Source: Phyto melanocephala
Lineage: Eukaryota > Arthropoda > Insecta > Diptera > Rhinophoridae
NCBI GenBank assembly: GCA_941918925.1
Contig: OW799233.1
Coordinates: 42,260,473-42,324,472 of the forward strand
Length of the DNA: 64,000 nt
Reading direction: 5' to 3'
A program made the position numbers and the translations under genes. The notes beneath the pieces were generated by a model. The model made no database searches and had not been told where the DNA came from. It worked only from the letters and a program-made list of their open reading frames with translations. Position 1 is the first letter of the stretch. Every line of letters starts with the position of its first letter. Shown piece after piece: positions 45,016 to 58,440 of this stretch.

Positions 45016-45221
45016 CTAAAGAACAAGAAATAAAGTAAATAATAACAAAAACTAAGGACGAGAAAACAGTTTGAAAAAGGTAACAAATTATGAAAATCTT
45101 TAAAGGTTTTTTTTTAATTTTCCCTAGACATTTAATTTATCGTAAAATTTCTGTGTATCAAAAACTTTATATGCATGTAAGTACATACATATATGTATAT
45201 TATGTATGTACATTATATAAT

Positions 45222-45342
45222 AACCGCCGTATTCATAAAAAATATTTTAGGTTTACTAAAAGCTTGTTTAACAAATGTTGTACAGAAATTTGTCGAATAA
45301 GCCTTTAATAAACCTAAAATATTTTTTATGAATACAGCAGTA
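45222..45342. mobile_element. MITE family A, best-preserved copy
   Basis: CCGCCGTATTCATAAAAAAT and ATTTTTTATGAATACAGCAG arms. The palindrome continues inward: TTTAGGTTTACTAAAAGCTT and AAGCCTTTAATAAACCTAAA. Loop TTGTACAG. Confidence 0.75.
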
Positions 45343-47253
45343 AATGTTTATTAATTTGTAATTTAATAGGATCATGCAAAAATCTTAATAGAAAATTGCT
45401 TCCTTGAGAAAACATTTTTTTAAACCAAAAATATTTCCTCATTTTCAAAACTATTCCTACATCACTAAATTTACACATTTCGTTGTAGATTATGAAATTT
45501 CAATGAAGCAATACCGTTATATTTTTAGGCTATTCAAAAATGACAAACACATAGAGAAAAATACACTGCCAAAAATGCAAATGAAATATGTATAACAAAA
45601 ATTAAAAAAAAAATAATGAAGGTTGAGGTTAAATTACTTTTTTGTTGACTTGTTTAATACATTTTAAATCAATATGAACTGGTGGTAGCTAATTATTATG
45701 CAAAACTGTCACTTTAACTCGTTCATATATCTACATAATATAAATATTTTTATTTTTGTAATTTTGAATGTTGTTTTGATAATTTATTTCTTACAAAAAT
45801 TAACAATAAAAAAAATTTGCACGTAAAATGAAAAAATATACATAAAATACGTTGCGTGAATAATGAATAAAAATTAGTTATAAAGAATTTAAAAATCAAG
45901 TAATGCTTTCAATTAAATAAACAAAAACACTAAATATTTAATATTAAAATCAAGTTGTCAGACAACGAACGCTTCATTGATTCCTTGTAAAATTTATTTA
46001 ACTTGAACTAATAATAGTTTGTTAAATAATGCAATTCTTATTCATTAATTATTGTTTTTTTTATTAATTTTGTAATTGCGGCTTGATTTAATATTTAAAA
46101 AAAATACGTTTCACTTTTTATTTCACTTATAATTGTTATTTATATGTATAAAGCATATAAATTTGTATATGGTTTAATAAACTTTTCTGTAATTATTCTT
46201 TTAGTCTGTTTGTTTAATCACCTTTTTTATTTGTTTCTCTTTTTAAATTTAAAAATGACCGTTTTTTATTTTTCTGCTGTCTTGGTCAACAGCTCGAACA
46301 ACCACTACCAACGATCGCCTATGGTTAACTGTTATTGGTTTTATTGTCCACTGTTAACTTATAGCACAAAACGACTTGTTAAGCCACGACAAGTTTCTTA
46401 ACAAATAAAAAACTGAAACGAAACATCAAGCCCCAAACAAATACAGGAGCCATGAAAACTGCTTTTGTGTAAAGTTGCCAGACTTAGTTTAGGCATTTCT
46501 GAGTAAAAATTTCAGAAATTTTTAATTTTATTTATGGAACATTGTATTTAAATTTAATAAAATTATGTAGTACTATTATCAAAATTTCTCAATTCAGAAA
46601 AAAAAAGTTGTAAGCGTATATTTTACCTAGCTTGTGTTTAAGCAAATATGTTTTTCTAGATGTAATTTAATTTGACAATATTTGAGAGAGAGAAATAATA
46701 CTGTATACGGAGAACTCACATCTGAGTTACCGTATCATAAAATATATGAATGTAAAATTGTAATAATTTTTAATTTGTAAAATTTAACGCTTTATTTGCA
46801 TATGTTTTTTTTTTTTTAAATTTCGTAAATAAATCGTGCCAGAAATTCTACAGAAATTTTATTCGAAACAAATGGGTGAATTAACCTTAACTTCACATAT
46901 GTTAATTTCACAATCCCCATTATAATTTACTATTGTGACTAGTATGGGAAATGAAAATATTTTGCAGAATCAAAAAATTTTTGTTTATTTTTTTTGCTCC
47001 CAAAGTTTGATTTTTATAACTTTGGTAAAAATTTGTTACTAAAAATTAACTCAAAAGTATGTAATGTAACGCCAAAGTAAAATTTAATCAACCCTGGTAT
47101 TTTTAATTACCTGCCATTTAATATTATTTGACGTTAAAAAATATAACATTTAATCGTTAAAACAGAAATTGTATTTACAAGTGATTATATCAAAACTGTT
47201 TTTAAAAGACGATACAGAATCTTAATTTAAAATTTCAATTCTTAACATTTTTT
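45343..47253. other. Gene-free AT-rich region
   Basis: A less AT-rich patch at 46280-46460 (ACAACCACTACCAACGATCG..) has no recognisable protein or RNA features. It could be an unannotated exon or regulatory DNA, but nothing decides it. Confidence 0.45.
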
Positions 47254-47930
47254 TATACTCTTCACCTGTGGTGCACAAGGGTATATATAGCTTTGTCATT
47301 CCGTTTGTAATTTCTACAATTTTCATTTCCGACCCCATAAAGTATATATTTTCTGAAAGCTTATGAATAGAGGAGTCGATTAAGCCCTGACCGTCTGCCC
47401 GTCTTTCCGTGTGTTGGTTGAAATCAACTTTTAGAAGCAACTATATGTTCCTCAGATCTCTATATGGTATCAATCTCTTGGAAATATTCAGGAATGAATC
47501 GCTATTGAAATTCAGCATAATCCCATAACTTTCTGAGATATGAGCAAAAACCACGACCACCTCGTTTTTTTCACAATTACAACAACAACCTACATACATA
47601 CTGGTTAAAGTAAACGTGGCATCGAATTCCAGCTGAGCCAAAAAAAAATTTATTTTATTTAATATATTATTATATTTTTTTAATTTTTTTAAAATTTTTT
47701 TTAATTATTTAAAATTTTTTTTTTTAATTTTTTTTTGTAATTTTTTTATTGTTTTTTTTTATTTTTAATATATTTTTTTTTATTTTTTTTTTTTTTTGGT
47801 ATGTTTTTTACATGTATGTACGTATTTTATATGAGATGAATGGTGATACAAACAATTGTTATTGCATGACTACACGTTGTGAAGGGTATATAAGATTCGA
47901 CACGGCCGAATATAGCACTGTTACTTGTTT
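47254..47930 (-). mobile_element. DINE-1-like element, full copy
   Basis: TATACTCTTCACCTGTGGTG with CACAAGGGTATA hairpin, CATAAAGTATATATTTTCTG, AGTCGATTAAGCCCTGACCG, GAGATATGAGCAAAAACCAC, AACGTGGCATCGAATTCCAG, T/A blocks (47641-47795), TATAAGATTCGACACGGCCG and TTACTTGTTT. The tail and core match 40222 inverted. Confidence 0.78.
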
Positions 47931-49456
47931 TTGTTGAAAAAGTGAAGGAAATTTTTACAACCAGAACCATAGCTTAAACAAAATTTTTTTAGTTTTTAGT
48001 GGCATTCATAAATATTTTTGTAAAATTTTTTTTAAAAACAAAATAATTTTTTTATGGTCAAAAATTGCTTATTTGGCAAAAATTTGAAAAAGTACATCTC
48101 ATTTAAAATAAATAAAACCGCTATTTGATACAAAAAATCGACATGTCGGTTTATTAGAATATACAAAAAATTCAAAACTTGTCAGTTAAACAAAAACAGT
48201 TTTCAATTTTTAATTAAATTTTTTACATAAGACAGCAAATTAGGGATTTTATGCTCCATAATCATCTGGCTACCTTTTCTTTTTTTCAAGTTTTGCCAAC
48301 TTGAATTCATTTTATTTCGTATACTGACTCGCGTATACTCGATTGTCTGCGTGTTTACTCTAGTTTTCTATTCCTTCATGTTGTTATTAAAATTAAGTGC
48401 ATTGTTTATCATCTTATAGAAGACCCACTGTGTTTTGTTATTTATATTTGCACACACTTGTACAAACATACATATATATGTAAGTATGAGTGTGTTTGTT
48501 CTTATGCATGTACGATTAATTTTATGATTTCCTGTGAAGAGAAGACGCAAGCAACATGTAAAAGATAAAAGTTAATTCCTTCGTTCCTGTCAATTTCTAA
48601 GTTTATTTTTCTTTTATCTTCAACATTGAAAATGAGTTTATACTATGTGGTTACATTTTCCTGCTGGGTTTCTTGATGGTTCAGTATTACAAACTTTAAT
48701 TGCGACAAATTTGTATTATGCTGTATGAAAAATTTACAAACATACATACATACATACCTATGTACTTAGACCATACCGTACACTTTCAAATACAAAGAAT
48801 TTTTGCTTGGAAGGCAATTTAAAAAAAGGTGTATTCCAAGATGCATGTTGCTTTGCTAAAATAAAAAAAGCAATATGTAAAATTTTGACAATATTTTTTT
48901 AATTCTAATGCATTACTGTTCTTGTCACCACTTGTTTATCACACATCGATTGCTTTGCCAAAGTACCTACCTTAAATTCAAAGGTGTATGGCAAACTTTT
49001 TCTTGTGTAAAGTGGTACGGTGTAATTACATACATATGTATATACCAAGCAAATAAAATTGTCAAACATCCCTTAGATGTCAGTCAGAAACGTCATATGC
49101 ATAAATGAGTATTGGCGTATCAACAAAATTTTTCTGGGGATGGCAAAAACTTAAAAAGTTTTTTCTATGGCATGTAAGATCTTAGGATGTGTTTTATTGA
49201 GAGAGGGCAATTGCTTTTTTGGCAAATTGGATAAACTGTAGGTCTCTTTAGGATCAATGTGTCATGTGTAAAAATGGTATGACCAAGACGTAAACTTGAG
49301 ATTGTCCAAGTTTTTTTCAAAATTTTGATAACATATATTTTTAACGGATATAAGACGGACGGCGTACAAATATTACAGATGGCTCGGCTTGTACATTTTT
49401 AGTCGATCGCCTCAGTTATTTCAATGGAAATTACAGCACAATAAACATATACACAG
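47931..49456. other. Gene-free region
   Basis: No gene recognised. Small CATA microsatellites near 48470 and 48740. Confidence 0.5.
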
Positions 49457-49638
49457 CAGGGTATATTTATATAGGTAGCGGTGCCAGCCCAGCTTATCAT
49501 TTTTTGTGTCCTAATGTTTGTCAAACTCCATATATAAAAAATAGATTTCAGTGCCAAGAACTGTCAAACTTTATATATAAAATAGAGAGACAAAAATTAC
49601 TCTCTCTTTGCCCTATCACCTTATGTAATTAAAGTATG
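49457..49638. mobile_element. hAT-like MITE family D
   Basis: 182 bp. CAGGGTATATTTATATAGGT left, CCTTATGTAATTAAAGTATG right. Exact duplication ATACACAG at 49449-49456 and 49639-49646. It lies about 780 bp upstream of the Orc2 start. Confidence 0.87.
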
Positions 49639-50414
49639 ATACACAGTAATATTATTGCAATTATTGCCGCAATAAGCTTTCAAAATTGTTTAATTTTCTT
49701 TGAATTTTTTTGAAGAAACAAAGGAAAATTATAATAATTTTACCTGATAATAATTTAGAGTGAGATATTATAAAAAAAACATAAAATTTAAAACTAAAAT
49801 ATTAAATTTTCAAAATAAATTATTTGTTTCGAGTTCTCCCAGTGGAATTAGACACAGAGAAGAAAAAGTAGTAGAAAAACATCTCATTTTCCGGTTTTGA
49901 CGATTTTTTTATATATCTGTTTATGCTTTATTTTTTTTAAGTGTCAAGTGCTTTTTGAAAGAAATTAAAAGCGAAAAATCTACTAAAAAAATAAATGCAT
50001 TTTTTTTTTATAAATGAAGAAGATTAATTGATTATAAGTGAAAAAAGTTACAAAAAAACATCATAAAACAAGTATTGTATAAATGAAAAGAGATTTTGTT
50101 AGATTCTTTAAACGAGAATTAAAAAAATCCAGGATTTTAAATCATCGTCTGAATTGGAATATACCCTAGCAATAAAGTACCGTTATTCTACCGATATTTT
50201 TGTTTATGCTTGTTTAGTGTTAGGACAGTTTTGAATTAAAAAAACAATACCAATATTATATACATACTTTTGTAAAATTTTAGAAATTTTAGTAAGAATT
50301 ACTTTGTGAATTTATTAAAAATTTTTTGTCAAGAAAAAATCGCTAGAGTTATTGTTAACAAACTAAGTTTTTAATATGTGACACCTCAAAAACGCTAGGT
50401 TATCAAGACTACAA
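49639..50414 (+). other. Upstream region of Orc2
   Basis: Contains the 5' untranslated region and promoter by position. I cannot place the transcription start. No TATA box, DRE or E2F site was identified with confidence. Confidence 0.4.
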
Positions 50415-52949
50415 ATGGCGCAAAAAGGAAAAAAAACATCTGCCATACAAATTGCAAACAACAAACAAAATTGTGCGGAACTTTTACTAAATTATTTAAA
50501 AAATATGTCAGCTACACCTACAAAAAGCAGTATACGAGAGCAACAATACAAAACCCCGAAAAAACATGGAACTAAAAATACTAAAACACTTAAATCTAAG
50601 GGTATTAAAGCAGTGGATAATGTTATGTGCAGCGACGATGCCACAGAAAGTTCTGCAGCTGAAGAGCCGGTTGAAATATTAGTAGAAGATCCAGATAGTG
50701 AAAACTCAGATCCTGTTAGAGGATGTAGGAGATCTACACGAGTGCGTAGTCCAAATAAACGGTACACTAAAAATTTTGTATTAGACTCAGGCGGAGGACG
50801 TAATAATCGCAAAAGAAATGCTCGTAAAGATAAAGAAACTGATACAGAGGATGACACAGCTTCCGATTTTGAAGTTGATGCTGTGGCAAAACCAAAAGCC
50901 GGTGATCTACAATTGTTGGAGGAAGATGTGCAGATGGCAGGCAAGACAATGTTTGGATTTAATACACCTAAGAAGAAGGGTGGTATGGCTTTAGCTGCCA
51001 TGAATACCCCCAAAACGCCTGCAACACCAAAAACTCCATGTAGGCTGGCCAAAACTCCAGATGGCAAACGAGTCAAAAAATCTATGGAACTTAAAACGCC
51101 ATCACGTATCCGTAATAAAGTTAAAAATCGTAAGTATTTTACTGTAGTGAATAGGTGCCAATATTTTTATTCAACAAACATATTTTATTTAATAAACATT
51201 TTTAGAAATTGCTAAATTAGTGGAAGATGATTCTGGTTCAGATTTTTCGGCAGATAGTGATTTTGCACCCTCAGACAGTGAAAGTTCCTCGAGTAGTAAC
51301 GAAACTTCTGGTCCAGATAATGAAGCAGATGATGAACCTAAAACCCCCTGTAAAGGACGTAAACCTATAATTGTCCCTATACTACCTAAAACTCCTTCAG
51401 CTGCCCGTTTGCGGCAATCATCTAGGGTAAAGAAAAATAATGATTATGTACCCGAATGTGAAAGCTACTTCCAATCTCACTCTAGCAGTAAAATTCTCAC
51501 ATCTGATCATACGTTAGATCGTTTAAAGAATCCACGTTTACCGGCTGATCGTCTCTTTTCACTTTTGGCCGAAATGAAGTTGTCATCGGAACATGAAGCT
51601 TCTATAAATGCCATAATGGAGGAATATAAATCTTACTTTCCCAAATGGCTGTACATCTTAAATGAGGGCTATAACATAATACTATATGGTTTGGGTTCCA
51701 AACGTCAACTGCTTCAATCATTTCATCGCACAGTATTATCACAACAAACTGTTCTAGTAGTCAATGGTTTCTTTCCCAGTTTAACGATAAAAGATATTCT
51801 TGATAGTATTACAAATGACATCCTGGATGCAGGTGTTAGTCCAGGTAATCCTCATCAAGCTGTAGATATGATAGAAGAGGAATTCGCTTTAATACCCCAA
51901 ACTCATCTGTATTTAATCGTTCACAATTTGGATGGTTCTATGTTGAGGAATTCAAAGGCCCAATCCATCATTGCACGTTTGGCTAAAGTGCCAAATATTC
52001 ATATGTTGGCATCGGTGGATCATATTAATACACCTTTGCGTAAGTAATCATAACTTAATTTTTGTATAATTTCTTATAATATCATTCGTATTTAAATTAT
52101 TAACATTTTAAGGTCCTGTGGGATCAATATGATGTTTCTTAATGTTTTGATCTAAAGCAAACCTAAGAGATGCTAAATATCAATAAATTTTAAATTCAAA
52201 GATAAACCGCTAAAACAAAATTTCTTGAAAACTTCGAAACCGATTAATTTTTTTTTTCCAAATGTGTGCATTGCAGATTTATATAGGATGAATTAAAACA
52301 CGATTTTTTTATTTCCCTATATAAAATCTGTAGTGACTAGTGTTATATGCAAACATTTTAGTTAAAAGCTACAAAATCTTGACATTACATTCAAATTTCT
52401 AGCGTTTTAAATAAACATTTTTTTAAATATTAATGTTTCTTGTCTTTAGTATGGGATCACACAAAACTTAGCAATTTCAATTTCTCCTGGTGGGATTGTA
52501 CCACTATGCTACCCTACTCAGATGAAACTGCTTTCGAAAATTCCCTATTGGTACAAAATTCTGGTGAATTGGCTTTATCATCTATGCGCAGTGTTTTCTT
52601 GTCGTTGACCACTAATTCTAGAGGCATTTACATGCTTATAGTCAAAAATCAGCTAAAAAATAAAGGAAATACAAATTATCAAGGTAAGTAACAATATCAT
52701 GTTTAAAAAGTAAAAACAATTTATTAAATTATTTAAAATTTTGTAGGTATGGCATTTAAGGATCTATATTGGAGTTGTCGCGAAGCCTTTTTAGTCAGTT
52801 CCGATTTAGCTTTAAGAGCACAATTAACCGAATTTTTAGATCACAAGCTGGTAAAATCGAAAAGAAGTGTAGATGGTTCTGAGCAGCTTATCATACCTAT
52901 AGATTCAGGACTTTTGCAACAGTTCTTGGATGAGCATGAAAAAAAATGA
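50415..52949 (+). CDS. Orc2: Origin recognition complex subunit 2, complete
   Basis: Four exons join in frame: 50415-51129, 51206-52039, 52450-52683 and 52747-52949 (stop TGA), giving 661 residues with GT-AG introns of 76, 410 and 63 bp. The start ATG follows AAA and opens the only N-terminal frame. Residues 1 to about 340 are disordered, with many TP sites (TPKTPATPKTP) and acidic Ser runs, likely CDK targets. The conserved core starts near DRLFSLLAEM and contains EYKSYFPKWLYILNEGYNII, LYGLGSKRQLLQSF (degenerate P-loop, about residue 398) and VLVVNGFFPSLTIKDIL. Next is the signature INTPLLWDHTKLSNFNF..WWDCTTMLPY, formed across the exon 2/3 junction. A C-terminal winged helix (YWSCREAFLVSSDLALRAQL) ends it. 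The protein is part of the six-subunit complex that loads MCM helicases at replication origins in the nucleus. Drosophila Orc2 is slightly shorter; the difference is in the disordered N-terminus. Confidence 0.95.
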
Positions 52950-53045
52950 TAAATTTTTTTTAACTAATATTTAAATTTGTAGTAAATATAGCTTATACAT
53001 ACATTTGTTAAGTTTGTAAGTTATTTATTTGTTGATATAATTGCT

Positions 53046-53051
53046 AAATAA
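53046..53051 (+). other. Candidate polyadenylation signal of Orc2
   Basis: AATAAA about 100 bp after the Orc2 stop codon, followed by A-rich then TTATTTTTTATCG sequence. Position and spacing are typical. Confidence 0.55.
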
Positions 53052-53131
53052 AAAAAAACATTATTTTTTATCGCGTGAAAAAGCTAAACAAAAATCTAAG
53101 AATGTGAAACTATTAGTTTTTAGAACATTTC

Positions 53132-53339
53132 CAAGGCATATTTATTCATCAGGTAATTGCAGTTCGGAGAGAATTTTTCGTTTATATTTTTTATATATGA
53201 AGTTCAACATTTGAAATAAATTAGAAAAGAGAGAAAATCGTTTTTTATTTATGCATTTTGACAGCTGAAATTAAAAATAAGTGTTGAAAAAAATAATCAG
53301 CTGACGAATCAAGAGTACCTGATGAATTAATATGCCTTG
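53132..53339. mobile_element. hAT-like MITE family C, intact copy
   Basis: 208 bp, CAAGGCATATTTATTCATCA to TGATGAATTAATATGCCTTG. Exact duplication AACATTTC at 53124-53131 and 53340-53347. It is inserted about 180 bp after the Orc2 stop. Confidence 0.9.
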
Positions 53340-53347
53340 AACATTTC

Positions 53348-56289
53348 CAAGATTAAGATTTTTTTACTTTTATTTATTCAAAATATTTTAAAATTTATAA
53401 CAGACAAATTTTTTAAGAACTAAAGGACACGAAAATTTCCAACGTATAGAAAAATTTACTGATTTTTTTTTAAATGAGGAAATTTGTATCAAATTAAAAC
53501 GATAAAGAATTTTTTATTCCAAAACTTCGGAATGCTAATCAAAAAAATACAATATAATGATATAATTTAAATAAGTAATAGATGGCGCTTATAACAAATA
53601 CCTAATGCTGCCAAGTTTTATAATTAGTGCAATTTTAAATAAGTTGTTATTTTTAAAGGTTTCAAATAATTTTGCTTTCAAGGATTTTTTTACTCAATTT
53701 GCATACATACAGGGTGAACCAAAAATTTAAAAAGTTTTTCAGTTATATTTTTTTGTTATTCAGATTATATAAATACTACCTGGAGAATAAATAGTGAGCA
53801 GGGGTTCAGATCTCGTTCTGTCAAACTGTAAATGGGTAAGTATTTGTACAGCAAAAGGTATGACACACAAAAACTGATTAACAAATGAACATAGAATAAT
53901 ATAAGTATAATTTTATTACTTAATCAGCAATATTCTAAATTTGATAGTTTCCACTTAAATGACCGAAAATATTACTAATATTTGTTGAATATAAAAGAAA
54001 ATAGGATATATTTAATTTGTGTATAATTTTGTTGTTGTTTTAAATTTCAGTTAAAGATATATACATCAGTTCACTTCAGTATGAGGTTGCCAGTTCAATT
54101 CGCAAAAGTTCTTGTGATTGTAAACTTAAGAACACCAATCATGTGTTTTCAACTCGCATTGCAAATACCATGCGAGATGCGTTTGTCAGAACATGCCTGT
54201 AAATTTAATTACACTTTACAAAAATCAAATTAAGTTTTAAAAATTTATTAAATAATGTAAGAGTACTGTGGCACCTCCAAGTCTTAAATAATGAAAATCA
54301 ACATGCTGGCAACTCTTCAACAAAAAACCTTACTGCCAAAACATTATCTTTGCAGCTACAGCTGGATGGAGCCTTTTAAATAAGGTAATATTTCTAGTCA
54401 TTTTACAAACATTAAAATCTCACGCTAATAAACGAACATGTTTCTTAATAATTAGTTAGTTCAAATATTGAGTTTCATTACATTCTACATAACTAAAGAA
54501 CCTTTAACTGCATACATAAAAAGCAGTAAATTTGGCAGCACTGTTTAAATGTATTTTCAGAGCCATCTGTTATCTAACAGATTTTTTTTTTCATTGAGAA
54601 TAATTTTTTGTTTAAAAAAAATATATAATAGTATCAACTTTCTTTCAAATAAAAACTAATTGATTTTTTATGAGAATTTATAATTTTTATTTTAAATTTT
54701 CTTGTAGTTGTTATTTTTCCTTTTTAAATACATATTTTTTTTAAAGAGTGCTTAAGTATTAAATGTTATGTCGATTTTTGTTTTTTAAAGTACATACACT
54801 ACGCTTAATAATGGGGTTCGCCTTTTGTCATTGAATTAATTTTAACGAGATTTTTCTCTTTAATTATCATCGTCATTTATGCAATTTATATCTGATATTT
54901 GAATTTTTTTAATGCACCTTTAGTACATTGTTTTTAATATTTTTTTTACTAATTTGTTTAAAGAATAATAAAATTACTGGCAAAAACTAAATGTCATTGG
55001 TAGTGTTAAAATAATGAAACTCTTCATATTGTAAATAAAAAAAATAATTATAATATAATAAACTGTATTACAACTATGTATGAACAAATTATAATTGTTT
55101 TTTGTTTATTTATAAAATAAAACAAGTTTATTTTGTTATTGTTTATTATTGATTTTGCCAGAGTTTAGTTTTAAGTTTAATGGTGGTCTGCGGTCTTTTT
55201 ACTTACATTTGTATGGTATGTAGTCCTTTTGTTTTATTTTTTATTGCAATTTAATATAAATTTAGTTATTTGTTGTTGTTGTTCTTCATTTTAAATATAT
55301 TAAAAAAAAGAAATGATAATTTTTTGTGTTACTTGTGTTTAATTTTTTATTTATTTTATTGTATGAACTTGTTTCATCACTAATAAGACATTTATATAGT
55401 TAAGATCTTACATCATTGTTTTCTAAAACTACTTACTATTGTTTTGTTAAACATTATTTTTTAAAGATTAATTTTTTTTAAATAAAACAAAGTTCTAATC
55501 CCTACAAAAAATAAAAATAATTTTAAAAAAGAAGTTAAACAAATTATAAAATTTTTGAACTCAAGTCAGAATAATAAAGATTTATTGAAAATTTAATTAA
55601 TAAAATATTTAACTTCTCGCGTTTGAACGCATTTTTATATACAAGCTTTTGGAGCAAATATTTATTTTATGCCCCTAAAAGTATGCAAACAGGATATAGA
55701 TCATAATTCTACTTAAGAAATTGAAAATGGTTTAAATTTTCGTTCAACATTTCTAAAGTAGTAATAAAAAAATTCAATTCCTGTAGCAACATTACGAGCA
55801 TGTAACAGCATGTGCGTACAAATCAATAATGACTTGTGAAGTCCTAGTGTAAAGTCAATTTTGTCACGATAAACTGGTGGCCGTTAGATTTTTTTTTAGC
55901 GAAAATAAGACTAAATGCTGTAAACAAATAGATTCACAGGGCATATGCTAATGATCTGACAATCACGCGATTTTAAATCACATGTGATTTGTAAATCACC
56001 ACTACCTGTTTCGCAGTTCTCAAGTTGTCATATTTTAATTTTTTTTACTAAAATTATTTAAAAATATGTATATTAAATTTTGTGTCCAATATAATAGAAA
56101 AAATTTTTTGTTTCGTTCATTAATTATTTATTGGAATCGCAGAACAGTATTTTGTGATTTCAAATCGCAATAGTGCAAATTATGCGAAATACGATTGTTA
56201 CAACATAATCTATAAGGGCTCAAGGACACTATTCGAGATCTCATAAGACTTTTGCACTTCAAAATCATTAATTAGTTTGTAGCACTTAG
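53348..56289. other. Gene-free AT-rich intergenic region
   Basis: No gene recognised. An imperfect inverted pair GCGATTTTAAATCACA (55969) and TGTGATTTCAAATCGC (56154) frames about 200 bp and may be a worn MITE. Confidence 0.5.
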
Positions 56290-56718
56290 CTCTTCGACAG
56301 CTTGTAATCGAGAAATAAAGAAGTCATCTACTCGGATGGCTGTAGTATGTAACGGAGGCTGCATTATACTTCAAGCCTAAACATCAGCAATAGAGTGACA
56401 CATTGGCTATAGTAGTAAAGAATTTGCACTTATAGCCGTGCCGTAATCAGATCACTTAAAGTTGTTTTCCCGGCATTGAAACTCTATGAATTTCGGGAAT
56501 ACTAAAACTGGGTGACGAGACAATTAAGCATAAAGGACGCCAACACTGTCAATGGCATAGCTAACAGTCCGGTTTAAAGAGGTTCAGCACTTAGTGCGGG
56601 ATTCCCCTCTCGACCTTTAAACTTCGCAATGACACGTACATATCGAGCCCTAACAGTGAAAATAACGTAACTGATATATTTTTCGAAATTGACTTATGGA
56701 TGCAGAATTGTTTTCTAG

Positions 56719-56748
<30 letters not shown>
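56290..56748 (+). pseudogene. Possible LINE fragment with poly-A tail
   Basis: Short pieces suggest the RNase H end of a non-LTR retrotransposon: VIYSDGC (56315), GNTKTG followed after a frame change by GIPLSTFKL (56610). The segment ends in about 24 A residues (56726-56748), as LINEs do. The pieces are weak and in different frames. Confidence 0.4.
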
Positions 56749-56750
<2 letters not shown>

Positions 56751-57039
56751 CATGGTCACGTCACACTCAACTAAAAAACCAAATTAACGAAATCTTTTCG
56801 AAATTTTTACTTTCAAAACTTATTCAAATATTTTATACAATTTAACTGCCAATAATACATCTCTTGTGTGTTTGTATTTTATGATCTTCTTATTGTTCTT
56901 ATGGAAATATCCTAACGCTTCGTTTGACATGCAAATTGGAGTTAGATCAAGCAGTTTTATTATTATTTTTTTTTACGAATAACTTTTATTTCCAAATTTA
57001 CGCAAAATATTGAATGATTAATATTTGTTGTGTTTCGCA

Positions 57040-57620
57040 GGAAAAATAAGTTTCGTTTTTGTCAACAGTCAGGTGGCAGTCTTGCCACTCAGGTGATACA
57101 CCACCAGGTAGAAATTATTTGGTCAATGCAGGAAAGAGCTGACATTGCTTTAGTTGGGGTCCCTACGCATTAGGGTCATTATAATAACGAGCGAATTAGC
57201 TGACCAGGAATGGAACTGCTGAAACCGAAGTGAAGTCTCAATCCCATTGGGAACTTTCAAAGGCAAGATCTACAGATATTTTTTTTTTTTCAAAAAAACT
57301 GAAGACAGTTGGCGAGAACTGGATACATGCAGAGTGGCTAGGCTTACGTGGCCCTCTTTCGATATCAGGCGTATATCGCAACTTACTATCCGTGGTCTTA
57401 ATGACATTTAGAAGTTGCTGGCTATATTGACAGGTTACTGGATGTTAGGGCAACAAGCAAGATGACTCGGACTTGAATGACCATTGTAGCAGCTGTCTGG
57501 ATTTGAAGAAAGAGGAAACGGTTTTTTATCTTCTCTGCAAATGGCCTGCCCTAGCTGTCAAGAGACACAGAACGCTAGGCAAACGCATACTAGATAATCT
57601 CTCTAAGATATTAGACTGAA
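57040..57620 (+). pseudogene. LINE (I/Jockey-type) ORF2 3' remnant
   Basis: Fragments in order: LVGVPTH..GHYNNER (RNase H consensus LVWVPGHSGIEGNE), then LLAILTGYWMLG, then DLNDHCSSCLDLKKEETVFY LLCKWPAL, the CxxC..H/F..C zinc motif found at the C-terminus of many insect LINE ORF2 proteins, followed by RTLGKRILDNLSKILD and a stop. Frameshifts separate the parts. Reverse transcriptase and endonuclease are absent, as expected for 5' truncation. Confidence 0.7.
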
Positions 57621-57649
57621 CGATTTCCGGAGGTACACCATGGTTACAG

Positions 57650-58440
57650 AGTGGCAGTTTTAGAAGATCGACTTTTCTCCCTACTTTGTTTCAGTGAACG
57701 AAAAGAAACGAAACACAGTACAAATCATCTAAGTCAGAAACTTTTCAATTTTCATGAATCGTTTTGTTTGCGAGCAAAACAAAACCACAAACTTTTCAAT
57801 GCAAAAGAGCATAAACAAAACAATTTGGGTTTTGTACTTAGGCTTTGCTTTGACGGTATGTTTCGTTTGAGTACGAAACAAGAATGAAACGTTTGCAGAA
57901 CAAAAAGGTTATAACAATCATAATAACAATGCACCATTGCCAATTCGCAAACTATAGTCAGTGACTTCATATTGTTATTGGGATTATAAAATTAATGTAG
58001 GTAGGTAAAATGTTAAAAAATTCCCAACAACAAGCAGCAATAAACATGTAGATTTTTTCATGTAAAGAGCAAATCAATCAGCAAACGTTTTGAAACGTTT
58101 GCAGAAAGTATTGTACTGTATTGTTTTGCATGTTACATATTGAAGCTGAGAACTTTTCGATTCTGGTTTTGTTTGCACTCATAGTACAAAACAATACAAA
58201 ACAAAATGCATGTACCGTTATCCTGGGTTTTGTTTCGTTTTGTTTTTCCTCTCTGAAATGATCGAAACAAAACTATTGGAAACGTTTCCTTTTGTTTGTT
58301 TTCGTACTGTGCTTTGTTTACAATACAAAATGTGCATACTTTTGGGAGCATCATGTAAATGTTCGCTCCAATAAGAATTGCTTGCGTAAAAACAAGAAAA
58401 ATTAAGTGACGCCACAGAATCTGAAGGTTAAACAAAAACG
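57650..58440. repeat. Region of interspersed AAACAAAA/TTTTGTTT palindromic motifs
   Basis: Motifs such as GTTTTGTTTGCGAGCAAAAC (about 57760), ACGAAACAAGAATGAAACG (57873), GTTTTGTTTCGTTTTGTTTT (58227) and CGAAACAAAACTATTGGAAA (58263) recur in both orientations. A larger fold pairs ACGAAAAGAAACGAAACACAGTAC (57698) with GTACTGTGCTTTG (58304). All apparent frames here are Lys/Asn/Gln-rich consequences of the motif. Likely a decayed inverted-repeat element; boundaries are unknown. Confidence 0.4.

Noticed and set aside
46144..46401. 85-codon frame with a hydrophobic N-terminus that could be a small secreted or membrane protein
   Set aside because: The hydrophobic part is AT-rich TTT/ATT/TTA sequence and there is no homologous or structural support; listed only as an unexplained less AT-rich patch.
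50492..51076. Minus-strand 194-codon frame opposite Orc2 exon 1
   Set aside because: Shadow of the Ser/Lys/Thr-rich Orc2 N-terminus; no start context, no family features, no splice partners.
56726..56748. Poly-A run considered as the end of a processed host pseudogene
   Set aside because: The upstream pieces better resemble a LINE RNase H end; no spliced host gene could be recognised.
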